Source: Capsicum annuum (Eukaryota > Streptophyta > Magnoliopsida > Solanales > Solanaceae). Taken from it: 64,000 bases of DNA. Position 1 is the stretch's first letter; every line of letters starts with the position of its first letter. The notes under the pieces were generated by a model. It made no database searches, was not told the DNA's origin, and saw nothing but the letters and a program-made list of their open reading frames with translations. The stretch spans positions 123,379,930 through 123,443,929 of the forward strand of contig NC_061116.1 in the NCBI RefSeq assembly GCF_002878395.1. The letters are read 5' to 3'. Positions 1 through 13,050 of the stretch are shown here, piece by piece. A program made the position numbers and the translations under genes.

Positions 1-1133
1 ACTCTCACAAATCTTATATCACAATTCTTGAGTTAACATTCTTATGACTACAATCAACATCTAAAGTTCAAACTTAGAGTCTAGTAACCATCATATACCA
101 CCAATGAAATATCCCGCATAATATACTAGTCCATCAAACAAATAAATCAATCTAAATTCCCTATTTCACTTAACTACGGCTTACAAGCACATCTTTTCCA
201 CAACATTACTACTACACCATAAAATTTACTATATATCCTCCCACCTACTAAACTGGCTTACAAATACTACATAAAAATAAAGGGACCCTCTGTGTAGTAA
301 AAAAACATAATAACTATAGTCAATCTTAGTATTATTTATGGTCTATACAACATTCACCTCCCTTACATCACATCCACTTACCCATGCATACATCCCAACT
401 ACCTGCAAAATTCTATAAACACCACTGAGTCACCTTTTCTAAGATCTCACCATGTGGATGTTAAATTTATTAATCATTAGCCGAACAATCCTTTCATTTA
501 AAACCTATGATAGATTTCACTACTATAATATCTAGTCCTCATGAGCTCCTTTTTATTTCAACAAAAGACACAAATATTTTAACCAACCACTCTTTTTTTT
601 ATAATACCATAAGGACATAATAACTCCAACACTCACTTCTAGGTTATGCAAGTACCACAAACCCTTTATCATTGTAAAGTTACCCTCACTTTTACTTCTA
701 AACTTACGACTTTATATCACTAACCGTCGGATCATCTTACTATTCATAGGTAATAAAATCCTATTTACTCTACCTCTGGAAATACTATCCTAATATTCAG
801 ATAAATATCTTTCCCCTTAAGTGACACACCTGCAATTAAGTTTTTGAAAAGGACAAATTACATATCTTACCTAGGGATGAAAATCATGATTCATGAATAT
901 AAAGGTATACACCTGAATCCATACACCTTGATGCACTCTTGGACTCCTTATAAGTCCTTGTGTTATTTTATAACCTTTCTTGATGACTCAATCGTAAAGG
1001 ATCACATTGTTAGGAATCTAAACTTTGCACTTGTATCGCCTTGATAATGAGATATAGCCAAAAAAATTAAAGAAAGGAAGGAATTTGGATAACTTTCGTA
1101 TGGACAACACAATTGCATGATCTAGAGTATGAA
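1..1133. other. Unclassified AT-rich flank, no gene seen
   Basis: This stretch lies outside the 5' LTR of element A. Its longest plus-strand reading (844-1044, 66 codons) matches no family I recognise, and no conserved motif, terminal repeat or tRNA-like fold was found. Dense stops in all frames suggest intergenic DNA or a very old transposon relic. Confidence 0.5.
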
Positions 1134-2993
1134 TGTAAGACCCCACAAATTTTGGATCATTTTATGTTTGACCTTTTTGTATTCATAATATTGATTTGAC
1201 ATGATGTTTAGTCATGTTAAAAGGATAATTAAGGAAAGTTTTAGAATTTTTTAAAAGGGTTTGCGGCTATTTTGAAACTCTGAGGCTGTGTACCTTCATG
1301 CTATCACCGTTCTATGGAGGTTAGCCACCATACTATAGAGGTTAACCTTCGTGATAACGTCATTCCATGCCAAGGTATTAATTTTTTACACTTTTGTTTT
1401 TTTTACTTTGGTCGAGGGGCTTTTTGGTCTTTTCACCCTTTCCTTAATTTATAAACATAAAAGGGACCCTTTTCCTTCAATTTTCAAATATCAAACTCTA
1501 CTTTATTCATATTTAACTCTCCAACCAACAAAGCATTAGATTTTTATGAAAAATTCATCATCTGCTACAAACTTCAAACTTGTGTGTTTCAGGCACGTTT
1601 CTCTTCTCTAAACTTTAATTTTATATTGTGGAATTAATTTAAAAGATTTTCACATAATTTAAATTGTGGGTTTTAAAATTGAGTTGAGGAGTTTTGGCTA
1701 TTACTTATTGAATTACATTTCCTATGCTTTGAATTAATTATTCATGCATTAAATTGATATTTTAGGAACTGAATTGGTATATTATTTAAATGGTTGGAAT
1801 GGGAGACATGGGTTTTCCTAAAACTGGATGAATTTTGGTTAGGAATTGCTTAAACCTCAACCCACTTTGTGAATTTGATTTTAATTATTGGAAATTACAT
1901 GATTTAATGCATAAATGGGTACATAAATAGATTTGGATAGCCTTGGTGGCCATGGTTTGAATTTTAATGGAACTTAGGTGTCCAATTTGGTTGTATGAAT
2001 TGTTTTGACAATGTTTTATTTAGCTTGTAAGCAAATTGGAATGACAATACTAAGTGGTAAATGCCATAATAAATGACTCCCAGGTTAATGGTTAGATCTA
2101 TGTGCTAAATGGTTTTAATTTAAGCTTAACAGAGGTTGTGTAGATTGTCGTGAAGATGGAGGTCCCAGGGAGACGAACACTGAAAACCATATTTATCTAT
2201 GTGGGGGTTTGTATGACTGTGTGTATAGTTCACACATTATATAAAAAATTTTGGAATTGTTGGAGCCACGATGGCTCTGGCCTTTCCTCGATTTTCCTTA
2301 ATTCGTGCGGCCAACACACACTAATGCCCTTTTAGTAGGAGAAGCTGGACCCATATAGCCCGTGGTTTCCCTTAGGATGGATAAAGCTACACATTTTAGG
2401 TTAATTATTTTAATTGCTCATGTTCATGACCTTTACCTTATCCTAACATCTTATATATGTATATGCAAATGTGTGTTTATGGGTTTGACTAATTTTGGAC
2501 ATGGCATTAAGTTATCACTTTCTCTGAGTTACATGTCAGTCATTATCCCAGTGACTGTCCTAGAATGCTACATCATTTCATGATGTAGGGTCGAAGATAC
2601 TTTGATTGTTCTTATTTAATGTTAGGTGGATTAACATGTTCATCGAGTTATTGTGAAGTATTAATCCTCTATCCATTGAAAAGCTTTATCATTACATTAT
2701 CTTTTATTTATTTACTTATTACATATGGATTCTTTTTGGTTATAGTAGGGGATATGTCTCGACTCAGTAACTATTCTGGGTTTAGAGGCTATTATGGATA
2801 GATGTGGGTTGGTTATTGTTTTGACTCTTAGTTTCAATGAGTTATTTATTCATCTTCTTACTATGGTTTAATAGGCATCCATATTATTAATATTATTATA
2901 TTATGCTTATAAAGTTAGGTGATGGGGGTGGTCTCTGGTCCAGTGTGGGCATGGGATACCTGTCACAGCCAGGCACTGGTTCAAGTTATGACA
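1134..2993 (+). repeat. 5' LTR of element A
   Basis: It begins TGTAAGACCCC and ends TATGACA immediately before a primer-binding site. The body matches the copy starting at 22505 over more than 1 kb, including the shared stretches around 1440-1500 and 22830-22890. Near 1285-1375 it carries repeated 'ATGGAGGTTA' units, followed by a 'TTGGTCTTTTCACC' motif seen in other LTRs of this window. Length is about 1.86 kb. Confidence 0.8.
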
Positions 2994-2996
2994 TGC

Positions 2997-3010
2997 TTGG
3001 TATAAGAGCA
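2997..3010 (+). other. Primer-binding site of element A (tRNA-iMet type)
   Basis: TTGGTATAAGAGCA differs by one base from the usual plant primer site TGGTATCAGAGC, complementary to the 3' end of initiator methionine tRNA. It starts a few bases after the LTR end and fixes both the LTR boundary and the plus-strand orientation. Confidence 0.75.
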
Positions 3011-3202
3011 TGGTTTAGTGTCATTAGGTTTTCACAAAATTTTTGTCGAGTAGAGTCTTTTTAATAGTAGTGTAGCATGCCACACTTATAAAAAAAGGCT
3101 AAAAGGCATTTAGGAATGTTTCCTTTTCTTGTGTTCTATTTCGAGCTACAAAGTCTAGTGTTATGAAACTTCTCTAACTCTTGGCTTCCTCGCATTCATA
3201 TC

Positions 3203-3331
3203 ATGCCTCCCAAAAGATCTGATATTCGTAGAAGCTCTGCTGAGAACTATGCTCCACCTAAAGAGAATGTGGAGGCGACATACCCTGTGTATGAAGTTCA
3301 AACCCGATCTAGGGTCCGTGCTCCTAACTAT
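3203..3331 (+). pseudogene. Element A gag, N-terminal fragment before insertion B
   Basis: An ATG opens a frame starting MPPKRSD, rich in Arg and Lys, as in gag polyproteins of plant chromoviruses. About 43 codons remain before element B interrupts it. Reading resumes in frame at 13051 after B, where a Pro-rich stretch continues for about 20 codons before a stop. ATG 3203 was chosen because it is the first Met downstream of the leader and gives the family-typical MPP start. The piece cannot make a functional capsid protein. Confidence 0.65.
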
Positions 3332-5677
3332 TGTAACATCCCGAGTCTGTACCCCAGACGCTACATGGTGCTCATAATTCCAAAAGACCATAAGCAAACC
3401 CATGATCGGTACCTGCTATAATAAATGTGTAATAAATACTGTAATAATTATGAAAATAGGTGGAACATATGCCATAAGGTTCAAATCTGTAAATAAAACT
3501 GAACGCAGTATCAAAATACCAAAACTGAATATAAGTACTGAAAAAAACTGAACAACTGTCTGAAAATACTCTAGTCTGAAAAATCCTCTAAACTGTATGA
3601 ACTGTGGAGATGATGGGACAAGTCCCTAACTAACTCTGACTAATGAAAATAATACTAAAATGCTGAAAATAACCATGTCCTTGAACTATGAGGACTTACC
3701 ACTACACTGACTACTAAAAATCTAAGCTGCTAAGGGTGCTCTTGAGATCGTGCATTTGAACCTATGATATAAGACATCATAGCACAAAAGAAAAGCATGT
3801 GTCAGTACTTTGAATATACTGGTATGCTCAGTGAGGTAGGCTAAAATGTGTGGGTTCATATGCATGAGCAATAATAACTGAATAACATGAGTATGACTGA
3901 ATAAGAATAGATGCATGAATACGTATACTATAACTGAGATCGTGATAGTACTGAGTACGAAATATGAATACTAACTTACTAATGTCTGAGTTTACTGATA
4001 TTGTATTTCTGATAACTAAATGACAGTATCTGACAGTCTTAATTTTTGTGGAACTATACTGAGTTCCATATTAAGCGAAGTGACTATACCAGATAGTCCT
4101 GAATCTGTAGAACTGAACTTAGTTCTATTCTAAGATTGAGACTGAAACTGATACTGGGGGAAGTAATCATCTAATGGAAATGCCCCTTCTCTAAATAATT
4201 TAGGGTCCAACCTATAAAACTAGTTGGAAGGGTGTCAATACCGTGCCATGGGTAAGGACAAGTGTTGAGTCACCCTCATCTGGAAGGTACTCTAAATAAG
4301 AATGATGGTACCCTCAACTGGCAGGTAGATCACCTCATCAACCCTCAACTAGCAGGTTGATGTCTCAACCTATGTTGGATACGTAGTTCTGGAATACAAG
4401 AACAGCTTCTAAATATTACACCCTCTACTGGCAGGTGAGTGCCCATCCTTGGGTTCACTCGGTGCTGAATCCTACTCCCAACTGAATTGACACTGGACTA
4501 AATTCTAAATTGTACTAGGCTGGACTGAACTATTACTGATCATACTGTATAACTGAACAAAACTGATTTTACTAAACTGAATTGGACTGATTCTAAGCTT
4601 ACTGAATTTTCCTAAGTTCTATATTGACTAAATTCTACTAATCGTGAGATGACTGATTCTACGCGGTGACTGACCATGGCTCTAGACAAGTAGCTAAATT
4701 ATCGGGTATTAAATACCCCCAGGACTCGATAGCATAAAGTTCAAGCAAACACTTGCATGACATGAACTTGCATACATGCTAACATGGTATAATTTCACTA
4801 TTCAACTCACATGGATAATTCACCAAACATCTGTGGGGCACAATATATGCACATAATACTAACACAACATGTTGGCATCATGATTCAATTCCAATTACAC
4901 AATTCCAAGAGTTTCAACATGGATTCAGATAAATAAGCACGCATATCAATTAACTCTACATGAATCTTGCAATAAATCATGAATACACTTTGATTCAAAT
5001 GATGGAAATCATGAAATCACTCTACATGAACTTTAAAAGAGTTTCTTTGACTCCAAGGGAGGAAGGGGCCCTTGGATGAACACTTCACTTACATTAGTTG
5101 ATGAATTTCTGAAAGTTAATGGTGAGTTCTTGAGTTCTTAATTTAAACTTTAGCACCTAGGGTTTTGTTCTTGAGTAAATTGTAGAATGAATGAGTATAT
5201 TTGCTATCCAAAGGGCTTAGTTTTGTGTTTTGAAGGCTAAAGGACATAGGAAAAAGACCCAAATACCCCAACGATATGGTTTTTAATGACTGAAAAACTA
5301 TGTTACTGAAGAATAGGCCGACACGCCATATCAAGTCCACGTTGGTTCATTGGAATTCTGATTAAATCTCGGGAAAAACTATCTTATCAATGTGATGCGT
5401 CTTGATTGCGTTGACCCACTATTTTGGGCACTCAAACATGATCTAAATGAAGTTCAAAAAATCCAAAACTTGTTCGGGAACACATATTGACAGTCCTGAT
5501 CATGAATTAACTCAAATATAAATATTTAATGGACGTAAAGGTCACGAAATAAGATTGTCAACTTTCAAAGGCTAAAATAACACTAAGTTTGAATACTTAG
5601 CTAAAATATTCTAAGTTTGGGACACCTTGACAAGCCTAAAGGAATAATTTAAGCTAAGAACTTTATGGGGTCTTACA
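3332..5677 (-). repeat. 3' LTR of element B
   Basis: On the plus strand it starts TGTAACATCCCGAGTC and ends GGGGTCTTACA. It aligns along its length with 10579-13050. It holds four spaced copies of a module close to CCCTCAACTGGCAGGT (about 4271, 4311, 4340, 4421). Reading on the minus strand, U3 begins at 5677, with a GATGCG/GTTGACC-type patch near 5380-5415 and an 'AATACCCC'-side motif near 5248-5270. Confidence 0.85.
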
Positions 5678-5695
5678 TTATCTCCCCCTTGGGGA
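5678..5695 (-). other. Polypurine tract of element B
   Basis: The minus strand reads AAGGGGGAGATAA directly next to the LTR edge at 5677, the expected place for the plus-strand primer of reverse transcription. The same tract borders element D's 3' LTR, suggesting related elements. Confidence 0.7.
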
Positions 5696-5939
5696 CATTC
5701 ATCCTCGAATAAGACTGTTAAAACTTAAAATCCAGAGAGACCAGAATTAGATACTGGGAATGCACAACTGAAGCATGATATCATGGTTGAGATCATAGAT
5801 ACACTGAATTATTATGCTGAGCATGCATATCTGATGCATGAGTACATAGCTGAACATGATTCATGAACAGATGACTGAACATGAAATGGAAACTGATACC
5901 AAGTTTGTAACTAAAATTTGAACATAAAACTGAATAAGC

Positions 5940-8900
5940 TTAAGGAAAACTATTACCTTGATCTGAATCTGAGTTTGCGGAGAAGAGGTGAGGATACTTG
6001 GTATGCATATTTGCTTCTGCTTCCTAAGTATCTCCCTCATTGAACTAATTCCGCCATAGAACTTTGATTAGAGGGACTTTTTTGTTCCTCAGTCTGTGAA
6101 TCTAAAGATCAAGGATTTTGACTGAAATCTCTTCGTAAGAGAGGCTGTTCTGAACATCTATGCCCTCTATAGGGATTAAGGCTGATGGGTCACCTATGCA
6201 TTTCTTTAGCAAGGAGACAAACATTGGATGGACTAAAGATAGATCTGAAGGAAACTCAAGCTCATAATCTACCTTCCCGAAATGACTATGAATTCGATAA
6301 GGACCAACATTTTGGGGATTAAGCTTCTCCTTCTTGCCAAACTGCTTCACTCCTTTCACAGGAGAGATCTTAAGTACACATAGTCACCAATCTCAAACTC
6401 AAGATATTTTGTGCGCACATCTGTGTATGATTTTTGTCAGCTCTGAGCTGTGTTAAGTCTTTCCCTGATCAATTGGAATTTCTCTAAGGTATCAAATACC
6501 AATTCAGGCCCTACCATTGATGCCTCACCCACTTCAAACCAACCAATGGGAGATCTACACCTCCTCCTATAAAGCACCTCAAATGGAGATATTTGAATAC
6601 TGGGGTGATAGTTGTTTTTATATACGAACTCAATCAAAGGAAAGTGGTCATCCTAACTACCTTTAAAGTCTATAACACATACTCACAGCATATCTTCTAA
6701 AGTCTGAATGGTCCTTTCTACTTGACCATCTGTCTGAGGTTGAAAGGTTGTACTGAGGTAAACTCGGGTACCAAGACCCTTTTAGAATGCTTTTCAGAAA
6801 TGAGAGGTAAATTGGGTACCTCTATCTGAGATAATGGACAACGGAACACTGTGCAATCTAACCAACTCCCTCATATAGTGTTTGGCATAATCCTCGACTG
6901 AGTAAGAGGTATGGAATGGTAGGAAATAAGCTAATTTTGTCATCCTATCTACAATGACCCAAACTAAATTATGTTGACGACGAGTACGAGGCAAACCCAT
7001 CAAAAAGTCCATGTTCACTTCTTCCTATTTCCAGGTGAGAATGTTGAACTCCTGCAAGGACCCACTAGGCTTCTGATGCTCAATCTTAACCTGCTGACAT
7101 GTGGAGAACATAGCCACAAACTATGCTATATTTATCTTTATCCAACTCCACCAATAGATCCCTATCCTTTTTTTCCTTTACCTCAGAAACCAGGGATGAT
7201 TCTGAACTACTCTACACCCATACACTACCTTCTGCTGAATCGACTAAGCGGACACCTAGTTGGGATAGCTGATGAACTTCCTGAACTAACTTCTTCTTAC
7301 TATCCTCGACATGAGTAATACTACCCATAGACATCTCACTGAGAGCGTTAGCTACAATATTTACCTTGCCCGGATAATACAGGACACTCATGTCATAGTC
7401 CTTCAATAACTCCAACCAGTTTTTCAGGTGGAGTTTTACATCTTTTTGAGAGAACACATACTGTAGGCTCTTATGATCAGTGAACACATCAATGTGAACC
7501 CCATACAAATAGTGCCTCCAAATCTTTAAGGCAAAAACTACTAGTGCTAACTCAAGATCATGAGTAGGGTAATTCTTCTCATGGGGTTTAAGCTGCCTAG
7601 ATACATAGGATATGACCTTACCTCTCTGCATCATAACACACCCCAATCCAACTCTGGAAATATCATAATACACAACAAAGCCGTCTGAACCATCTAGTAA
7701 GTTCAAAACTGGAACTGTAATGAGTCGAGTCTTCAACTCCTAAAAGCTCTTTTCACAAGAATCTGACCACTAGAATTTGACTTTCTTTTGAGTCATTCTA
7801 GACATAGGGGATGCAATAGATGAAAATCCCTCAATGAACCATCGGTAATAGCCGGCCAAACCCAAGAAACTCCTGATATTTGATGGATAGATAGACCTGG
7901 GCTAGTTTCTCACTGCTTTGGTCTTTTGGGGATCAACTCAAATGCCATCATTAAAAATTATATGGCCAAGGAAGGGTACTGACCTTTGCCAAAATTTTCA
8001 CTTACTAAATTTGGCGAATAATTATTAGTTTCTGAGAGTCTATAATATTATTCTGAGATAGTCTACATGATTATGCTCACTGCAGGAGTAGACGAGAATG
8101 TTGTCTATAACGACTATAACAAATATGTCCAAGTACTGCTTGAACATACGGTTCATCAAGTCCTTGTAAACTATTGGGGCATTGGTAAGACCAAAGGACA
8201 TGACTAAGAATTCAAAGTGACCATATCGAGTTCTTAAAGCTATTTTTGAGATGTCACACTCCCTAACTCTGAGTTGATGATAGCCTGATCTGAGATCTAT
8301 CTTGGAGAAATAACTGGCACCCTAAAGATGGTCAAACAAGTCATCGATTCTGGGAAGTGGATACTTATTCCTGGCCGTGACCTTATTTAACTGATTTTAG
8401 TGAATGCACATTCTGAGAGAACCATCTTTTTTACACACGAATAAAACTGGTGCACCCCATGGGGACACACTAGGTTAGATTAATCCCTTATCTCAGAGAT
8501 CCTTTAACTTTTTCTTTAAATCTTTGAGTTCTATTAGAGCTATTTTGTATGGCGAGATAGATATGGGTTGAGTATCTAAGAGAAGATCAACTTCAAAATC
8601 AATTTCCCTTTCAGGAGGAACTCTAGAAAGGTCTTCGAGAAACACATCTAGGAATTCAAATACTACTGACACTAATTCAAGAGTAGGGGTTTTTAAACTA
8701 GAGTCCTGGACTCAAATAAGATGGTAGACACATCCCTTAGCTATTATTTTTCTAGATCAAAGGTAAGAAATAAGTTGACCCCTAAGTGTTGAAGTATTAC
8801 CCCTCCACTCTAGGATGGGTTCGTTTGGAAACTGAAACTAAACAATTTTGTTTCTGTAGTAAACTAAGGCATAGCAGGAATGAAGCCAATCTATGCTAAT

Positions 8901-9170
8901 AATAACATCAAAATCAGTCATCTCTAATTTGACTAAGTCAGCTGAAGTGAATTTTTGAGATATAATAACCGAACAATTTTGGTATACCCACTGGGATATA
9001 ATAGATTTACCCGCTGGGATAGAGACTGAGAAAGGCTCTGCTAGGATTTTGAGCCTGACTCTGAAGTCAACAGCTATAGAAAGAGTAACTAAGGACAAAG
9101 AGGCTCCTAGATCTAGTAAATCATAAATATGCAAATGATAAAATTGTAACGTACCAGTGACCACATCAGG
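5940..9170 (-). pseudogene. Element B pol remnant (protease, RT, RNase H, integrase, chromodomain-like tail)
   Basis: Minus-strand pieces occur in Ty3/gypsy order. Protease (about 9164-8838) holds an LDLGASLSLV active-site region, where DLG replaces the usual D-S/T-G. Reverse transcriptase spans about 8560-7900; its catalytic box near 8094-8117 reads VIDNILVY, so the second catalytic Asp is Asn. RNase H (7736-7212) keeps the YYD region and the '[14 protein letters not shown]' spacer motif. The integrase core (7018-6794 and 6637-6437) keeps MDFLMGLP and IISDRGTQF. The C-terminal part (6359-6102) has 'NPQNVGPYRI', and the tail near 6090-5960 reads close to IKVLWRN. Stops between these blocks show decay. 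Role in a living relative: copying element RNA into DNA and integrating it. Confidence 0.8.
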
Positions 9171-9179
9171 AGAACTCTC

Positions 9180-10400
9180 CTTATCTTGTCAAGACCAGAG
9201 AGCATAGAGTCTATTTGGGCGTTACTCACTGGTGGCACTAGAAGTGACACCCTACAGATTCGAGCAACTGGACTGAGCTGGGGAATAGTTATTCTAACCC
9301 ATAGAACCTGACTAGGGATAATCTCTGACTCTGTGGCCTAGCTTTCCACACCCAAAACACACATCGCTTCCTGCTCTATAGATACCCTGATGGTTTCTGC
9401 CACACTTCTGACAAAGGAGATTGGTTCGGGCACTGCTAACACTACCCTAGGGTTTAGGTCCTGGTTCCATATCCCTATTGCCGTCTTTGAATTTTGGCAC
9501 AGGAGCACTGGTTGAGGATGAAGCTGGAACTGAAGATTTTAGGCAAAAGTGAGAGTGATTCCCACCCTCTGACTTAGGCTGCGTAAAGTTGAAACTACTT
9601 GTTCTCAGTCTCTTATTCTCCCTCTCCTTCTCTTTATTTTTATCCTCTTCTATTTACTGATCATGGACCATGATCCTGGATATGTCTATCTCCTTAATCA
9701 ATATTGTGGTCCTACACTCCTTGCCTACAATGTTAGACACCCTTGATACAAACTTACTTATTTGATATCTGCTGTCTGCCACCACATGAAGAGCATATCT
9801 AGATTATTGATTAAACTTGAGAGAATACTCTTTCACTATCATATTGCCCTACTTCAGATTGATAAATTCTAGAACTTTCACTTCCATCAACTCCAGTGGG
9901 AAGAACCTATATAGAAAAGCAGTGGAAAAATCCTCCCACTCTATGGGCCCTGCATCTATGGCTCTCTCTACCTTCTATTATTTAAACCATGAGTGAGCCA
10001 CATCCTACAACTGATATGCGGCCAACTCAGCACTTTCAACAGTAGTCACCCCCATAATATCAGTAACCTTTTGCACCTAATCAAGAAATTCCTAAGGGTC
10101 CTCATCTGACTTAGACTCGATAAATAATAGAGGGTTCATTCGGGTAAAGTCCTAAATCCTGGCAGCAGAAGTATTGGCCACTAGGCTAGCCGGAACAGTA
10201 GCTGGGCATTCATTCTGGGCTACTACAGAATGAGCTAGGGTGGTAAAGGCTTCTCTAAACTCAGTGTGGGAGACGTGTTTGTCCAGTGGATCTGGATGGA
10301 TGGGTTGGGGTTCTGGCTGTTCTCATATTTCTCTTCGCTTAGTCTTCTTTGAAGGTATATTTCTATAAATGGAAGAGAAAGGATTAGACTTAGAGTTTAA
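9180..10400 (-). pseudogene. Element B gag remnant with altered zinc knuckle
   Basis: The minus-strand reading shows the capsid-like region (about 10300-9700), with phrases such as 'ARIQDFTRMNPL', and a CFGCGKLGH zinc knuckle near 9366-9320. The knuckle should be CX2CX4HX4C, but the last Cys is replaced by Tyr (RDYP). Several stops break the frame, for example within the region around 10140 and 10000. Gag would package element RNA in virus-like particles. The frame lies just downstream of the primer site at about 10560. Confidence 0.7.
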
Positions 10401-10558
10401 CAGGAGCTCATGCTCACTCGCATGAATGAATACTGAAAGAAGGGAAACTTTTCCTAAAACATCCCGTAGACTTCTGTCCATAAGCATGGCACACTACACA
10501 CCCATACACAAGACTCTACTAGATGCAGCTTTCAAACTTCTTAGGATTCTATTAAACC

Positions 10559-10578
10559 TTAGGCTCTGATACCAAGTT
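10559..10578 (-). other. Primer-binding site of element B
   Basis: The minus strand reads TTGGTATCAGAGCCTAA next to the LTR edge, a perfect match to the initiator-Met tRNA primer class. It proves that B runs on the minus strand and that the right-hand LTR is its 5' LTR. Confidence 0.85.
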
Positions 10579-13050
10579 TGTAACACCCCGAGTCTGTACC
10601 CTGGATGCTATATGGTTCACATAATATCAAAACACCACAAACTAACCTATGACTGGTACCTGCTGCAATAACTATGTAATGAATATTGTAATGATTATGA
10701 AAATAGGTGGAACATATGCCATAAGGTTCAAATCTATAAATAAATCTGAACACAGTATCAAAATACCAAAACTGAATATAAGTACTAAAAAACTAAATAA
10801 CTATCTAAAAGTACTTTAGTCTGAAAAGCCTCTAAACTGTCTAAATTGTGGAATTGATGGGACAAGTCCCTAACTAAATCCAACTATTGAAAATAATACT
10901 GAAATACTAAAAAAAACTATGTCCTCAAAATATGAGGACTCACAACTACATCGACTGCTAAAAATCTAAGTTGCTAAGGGTGCTCTAGAGCTCGTGCATC
11001 TGAACCTATGGTATAAGACATCATAGCACAAAAGAAAAGCATGCATTAGTACTTTGAATATACTGGTCTGCTAGTGAGGTAGGCTGAAATGCATGGGTTC
11101 ATATGCATGAGCAATAATAACTTAATAACATGAGTATGACTGAATAAGAATACATGCATGAATACGATTATGTAACTGAGATCGTGATAGTACTGACTAC
11201 GGAATCTAAATACTGACTTACAAATATCTTAGTTTATTGATACGGTATATCTGATAACTGAATGAGTGTATCTAATAGTCTTGATATTTGTGGAACTATA
11301 CTGAGTTTCGTACAGAGTGGAATGACTATACCAGATAGTTCTAAACTTGTAGAACTGAACTGAGGTCTATTCTGAGACTGAGTCTAAAACTGAGACTATA
11401 AAAAGTAATCATCTAATCGATATGCCACTTCTCTAACTGATTTAGGGTCTAACCTATAACCCTAGTTTGAAGGGAATCAATATCGTGCCATGAGTATAGA
11501 CAAGTATTGAGTCACCTTCATCTGGCAGGCACTCTGAACGAGAATGGTGGTACCCTTAATTGGAAGGTAGATTACCTTATTAATCATCAATTGGAAGGTT
11601 AATGTATCAACTTACGCTGGCTACATAGTTCTAGAATACAAGGACTGCTTTTAAGGATTACACCCTCTACTGTCAGGTGTGTCCCCATCCTTAGGTTCAC
11701 TCAGTGTTGAATCCTACTCCCAACTGAAGAGACGCTGGACTAAATTCTAAACTGTACTAGGCTGGACTGAACTATTACTAATCGTACTATAGAACTAAAC
11801 TGAACTGATTTTACTGAACTGAACTGGACTAATTATGAGCTCAATGAATTTTTCTAAGTTTTATACTGACTGAATTCTACTAATCGTGACATAACTAATT
11901 CTACGTTGTGACTGACCATGGCTCTAGACATGCAGCTAAATTTTTGGGTATTAAATACTCCCAGGACTCAATAGCATAAAGTTAAAGACATGGTATAATC
12001 TTTATACATGGTAATTAACTACTTAGTAATCATTCATTCATTTGGGCATTCAAGCAAACACTTGCATGAGATGAACTTGCATATATGTGAACATGATATA
12101 ATTTTACTACTCAACTCACATGGACAATTCATCAAACAGTTGTGGGGAACAATATATGCACATAATACTAATATATGCACATAATACTAACACAACATTT
12201 AGGCATCATGATTCAATTCTAATTACACAATTCCAAGAGTTTCAACACAGATTCACATGAATAAGCACACATATAAATTAACTCTACATTAATCTTGCAA
12301 TAAATCATGAATACACTTTAATTCAAATTATGGAAATCATAAAATCACTCTACATGAACTTTGAAAGAGTTTCTTTGACTCCAAGGGTGGAAGAGACCCT
12401 TGGATGAACACTTCACATACCTTAGTTGATGAATTTCTGAAAGCTAATGGTGAGTTCTTGAGTTCTTGATTTAAACTTGAGTACCTAGGGTTTTGTTCTT
12501 GAGTAAAGTGGTGAATGAATGAGTATATTTGCTATCCAAAGGTCTTAATTTTATGTTTTGGGGGTTGAAGGACATAGTAAAAAGACCTAAATACCCCAAG
12601 GATACGGTCTTTTAATGACTAAAAAACTATGTTACCGATGTGCAGGCAGATGTGCTGCATCATTAGCATCAATGCGATAGTATACAGCTGCGTTGAGTTC
12701 ACGTTGGTTCACTGGATTTGCATTGAAGCTAGGGAAAAACTATCTTATAGATGCGATGGTCGACGCGATGCATCGACATCGCATCGACCTACTATTTTGG
12801 GCACTGAAACATGATCTAAACGAGGTTCAAAAAATTTGAAACTTGTTTGGGAACACCTATTGACATTCCTGATCATAACTTAACTCAAATATCAATATTT
12901 AATGAATATAAAGGTGAATAAATAAGATTGCCAACTTTCAAATGCTAAAATAACACTAAGTCTGAATACTTAGCTAAAATATTCTAAGTTTGGGACCCTT
13001 TGACAAGCCAAAAGGACTGATTTAAGCTTAGAAATTTATGGGTTTTTACA
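10579..13050 (-). repeat. 5' LTR of element B
   Basis: It aligns with 3332-5677; on the plus strand it starts TGTAACACCCCGAGTC and ends TTTTTACA. Relative to the other copy it has a local duplication of about 20 bases near 12160-12190 (atatgcacataatacta repeated) and extra sequence near 11985-12050. A GC-rich patch with repeated GATGCGAT/CATCGAC units at about 12640-12795 lies about 260-410 bp inside the U3 edge. Confidence 0.85.

Larger units (their letters stand above)
3332..13050 (-). mobile_element. Element B: minus-strand Ty3/gypsy chromovirus nested in A's gag
   Basis: Two LTRs (3332-5677 and 10579-13050) begin and end with TG/CA and enclose a minus-strand interior with primer site, gag, protease, reverse transcriptase, RNase H, integrase and chromodomain-like tail. 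The target duplication is ACTAT (3327-3331) against ATTAT (13051-13055), one mismatch. Splicing B out rejoins A's gag reading. The coding part has many stops, and the reverse-transcriptase active box reads IDN instead of IDD, so it is dead. The LTRs differ noticeably, including a short extra duplicated segment near 12160-12190 and an extra 60-70 bp near 11985-12050 in the right copy, so the insertion is old. Confidence 0.88.

Noticed and set aside
4265..4440. Spaced short repeats resembling a CRISPR array
   Set aside because: Only four imperfect modules with uneven spacing, inside an LTR of a plant retrotransposon; no cas genes, and the same modules occur in other LTR copies.
6971..7318. 115-codon plus-strand reading inside element B
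   Set aside because: It lies antisense to the RNase H-integrase region of B and has no domain of its own; it is a shadow of minus-strand coding.
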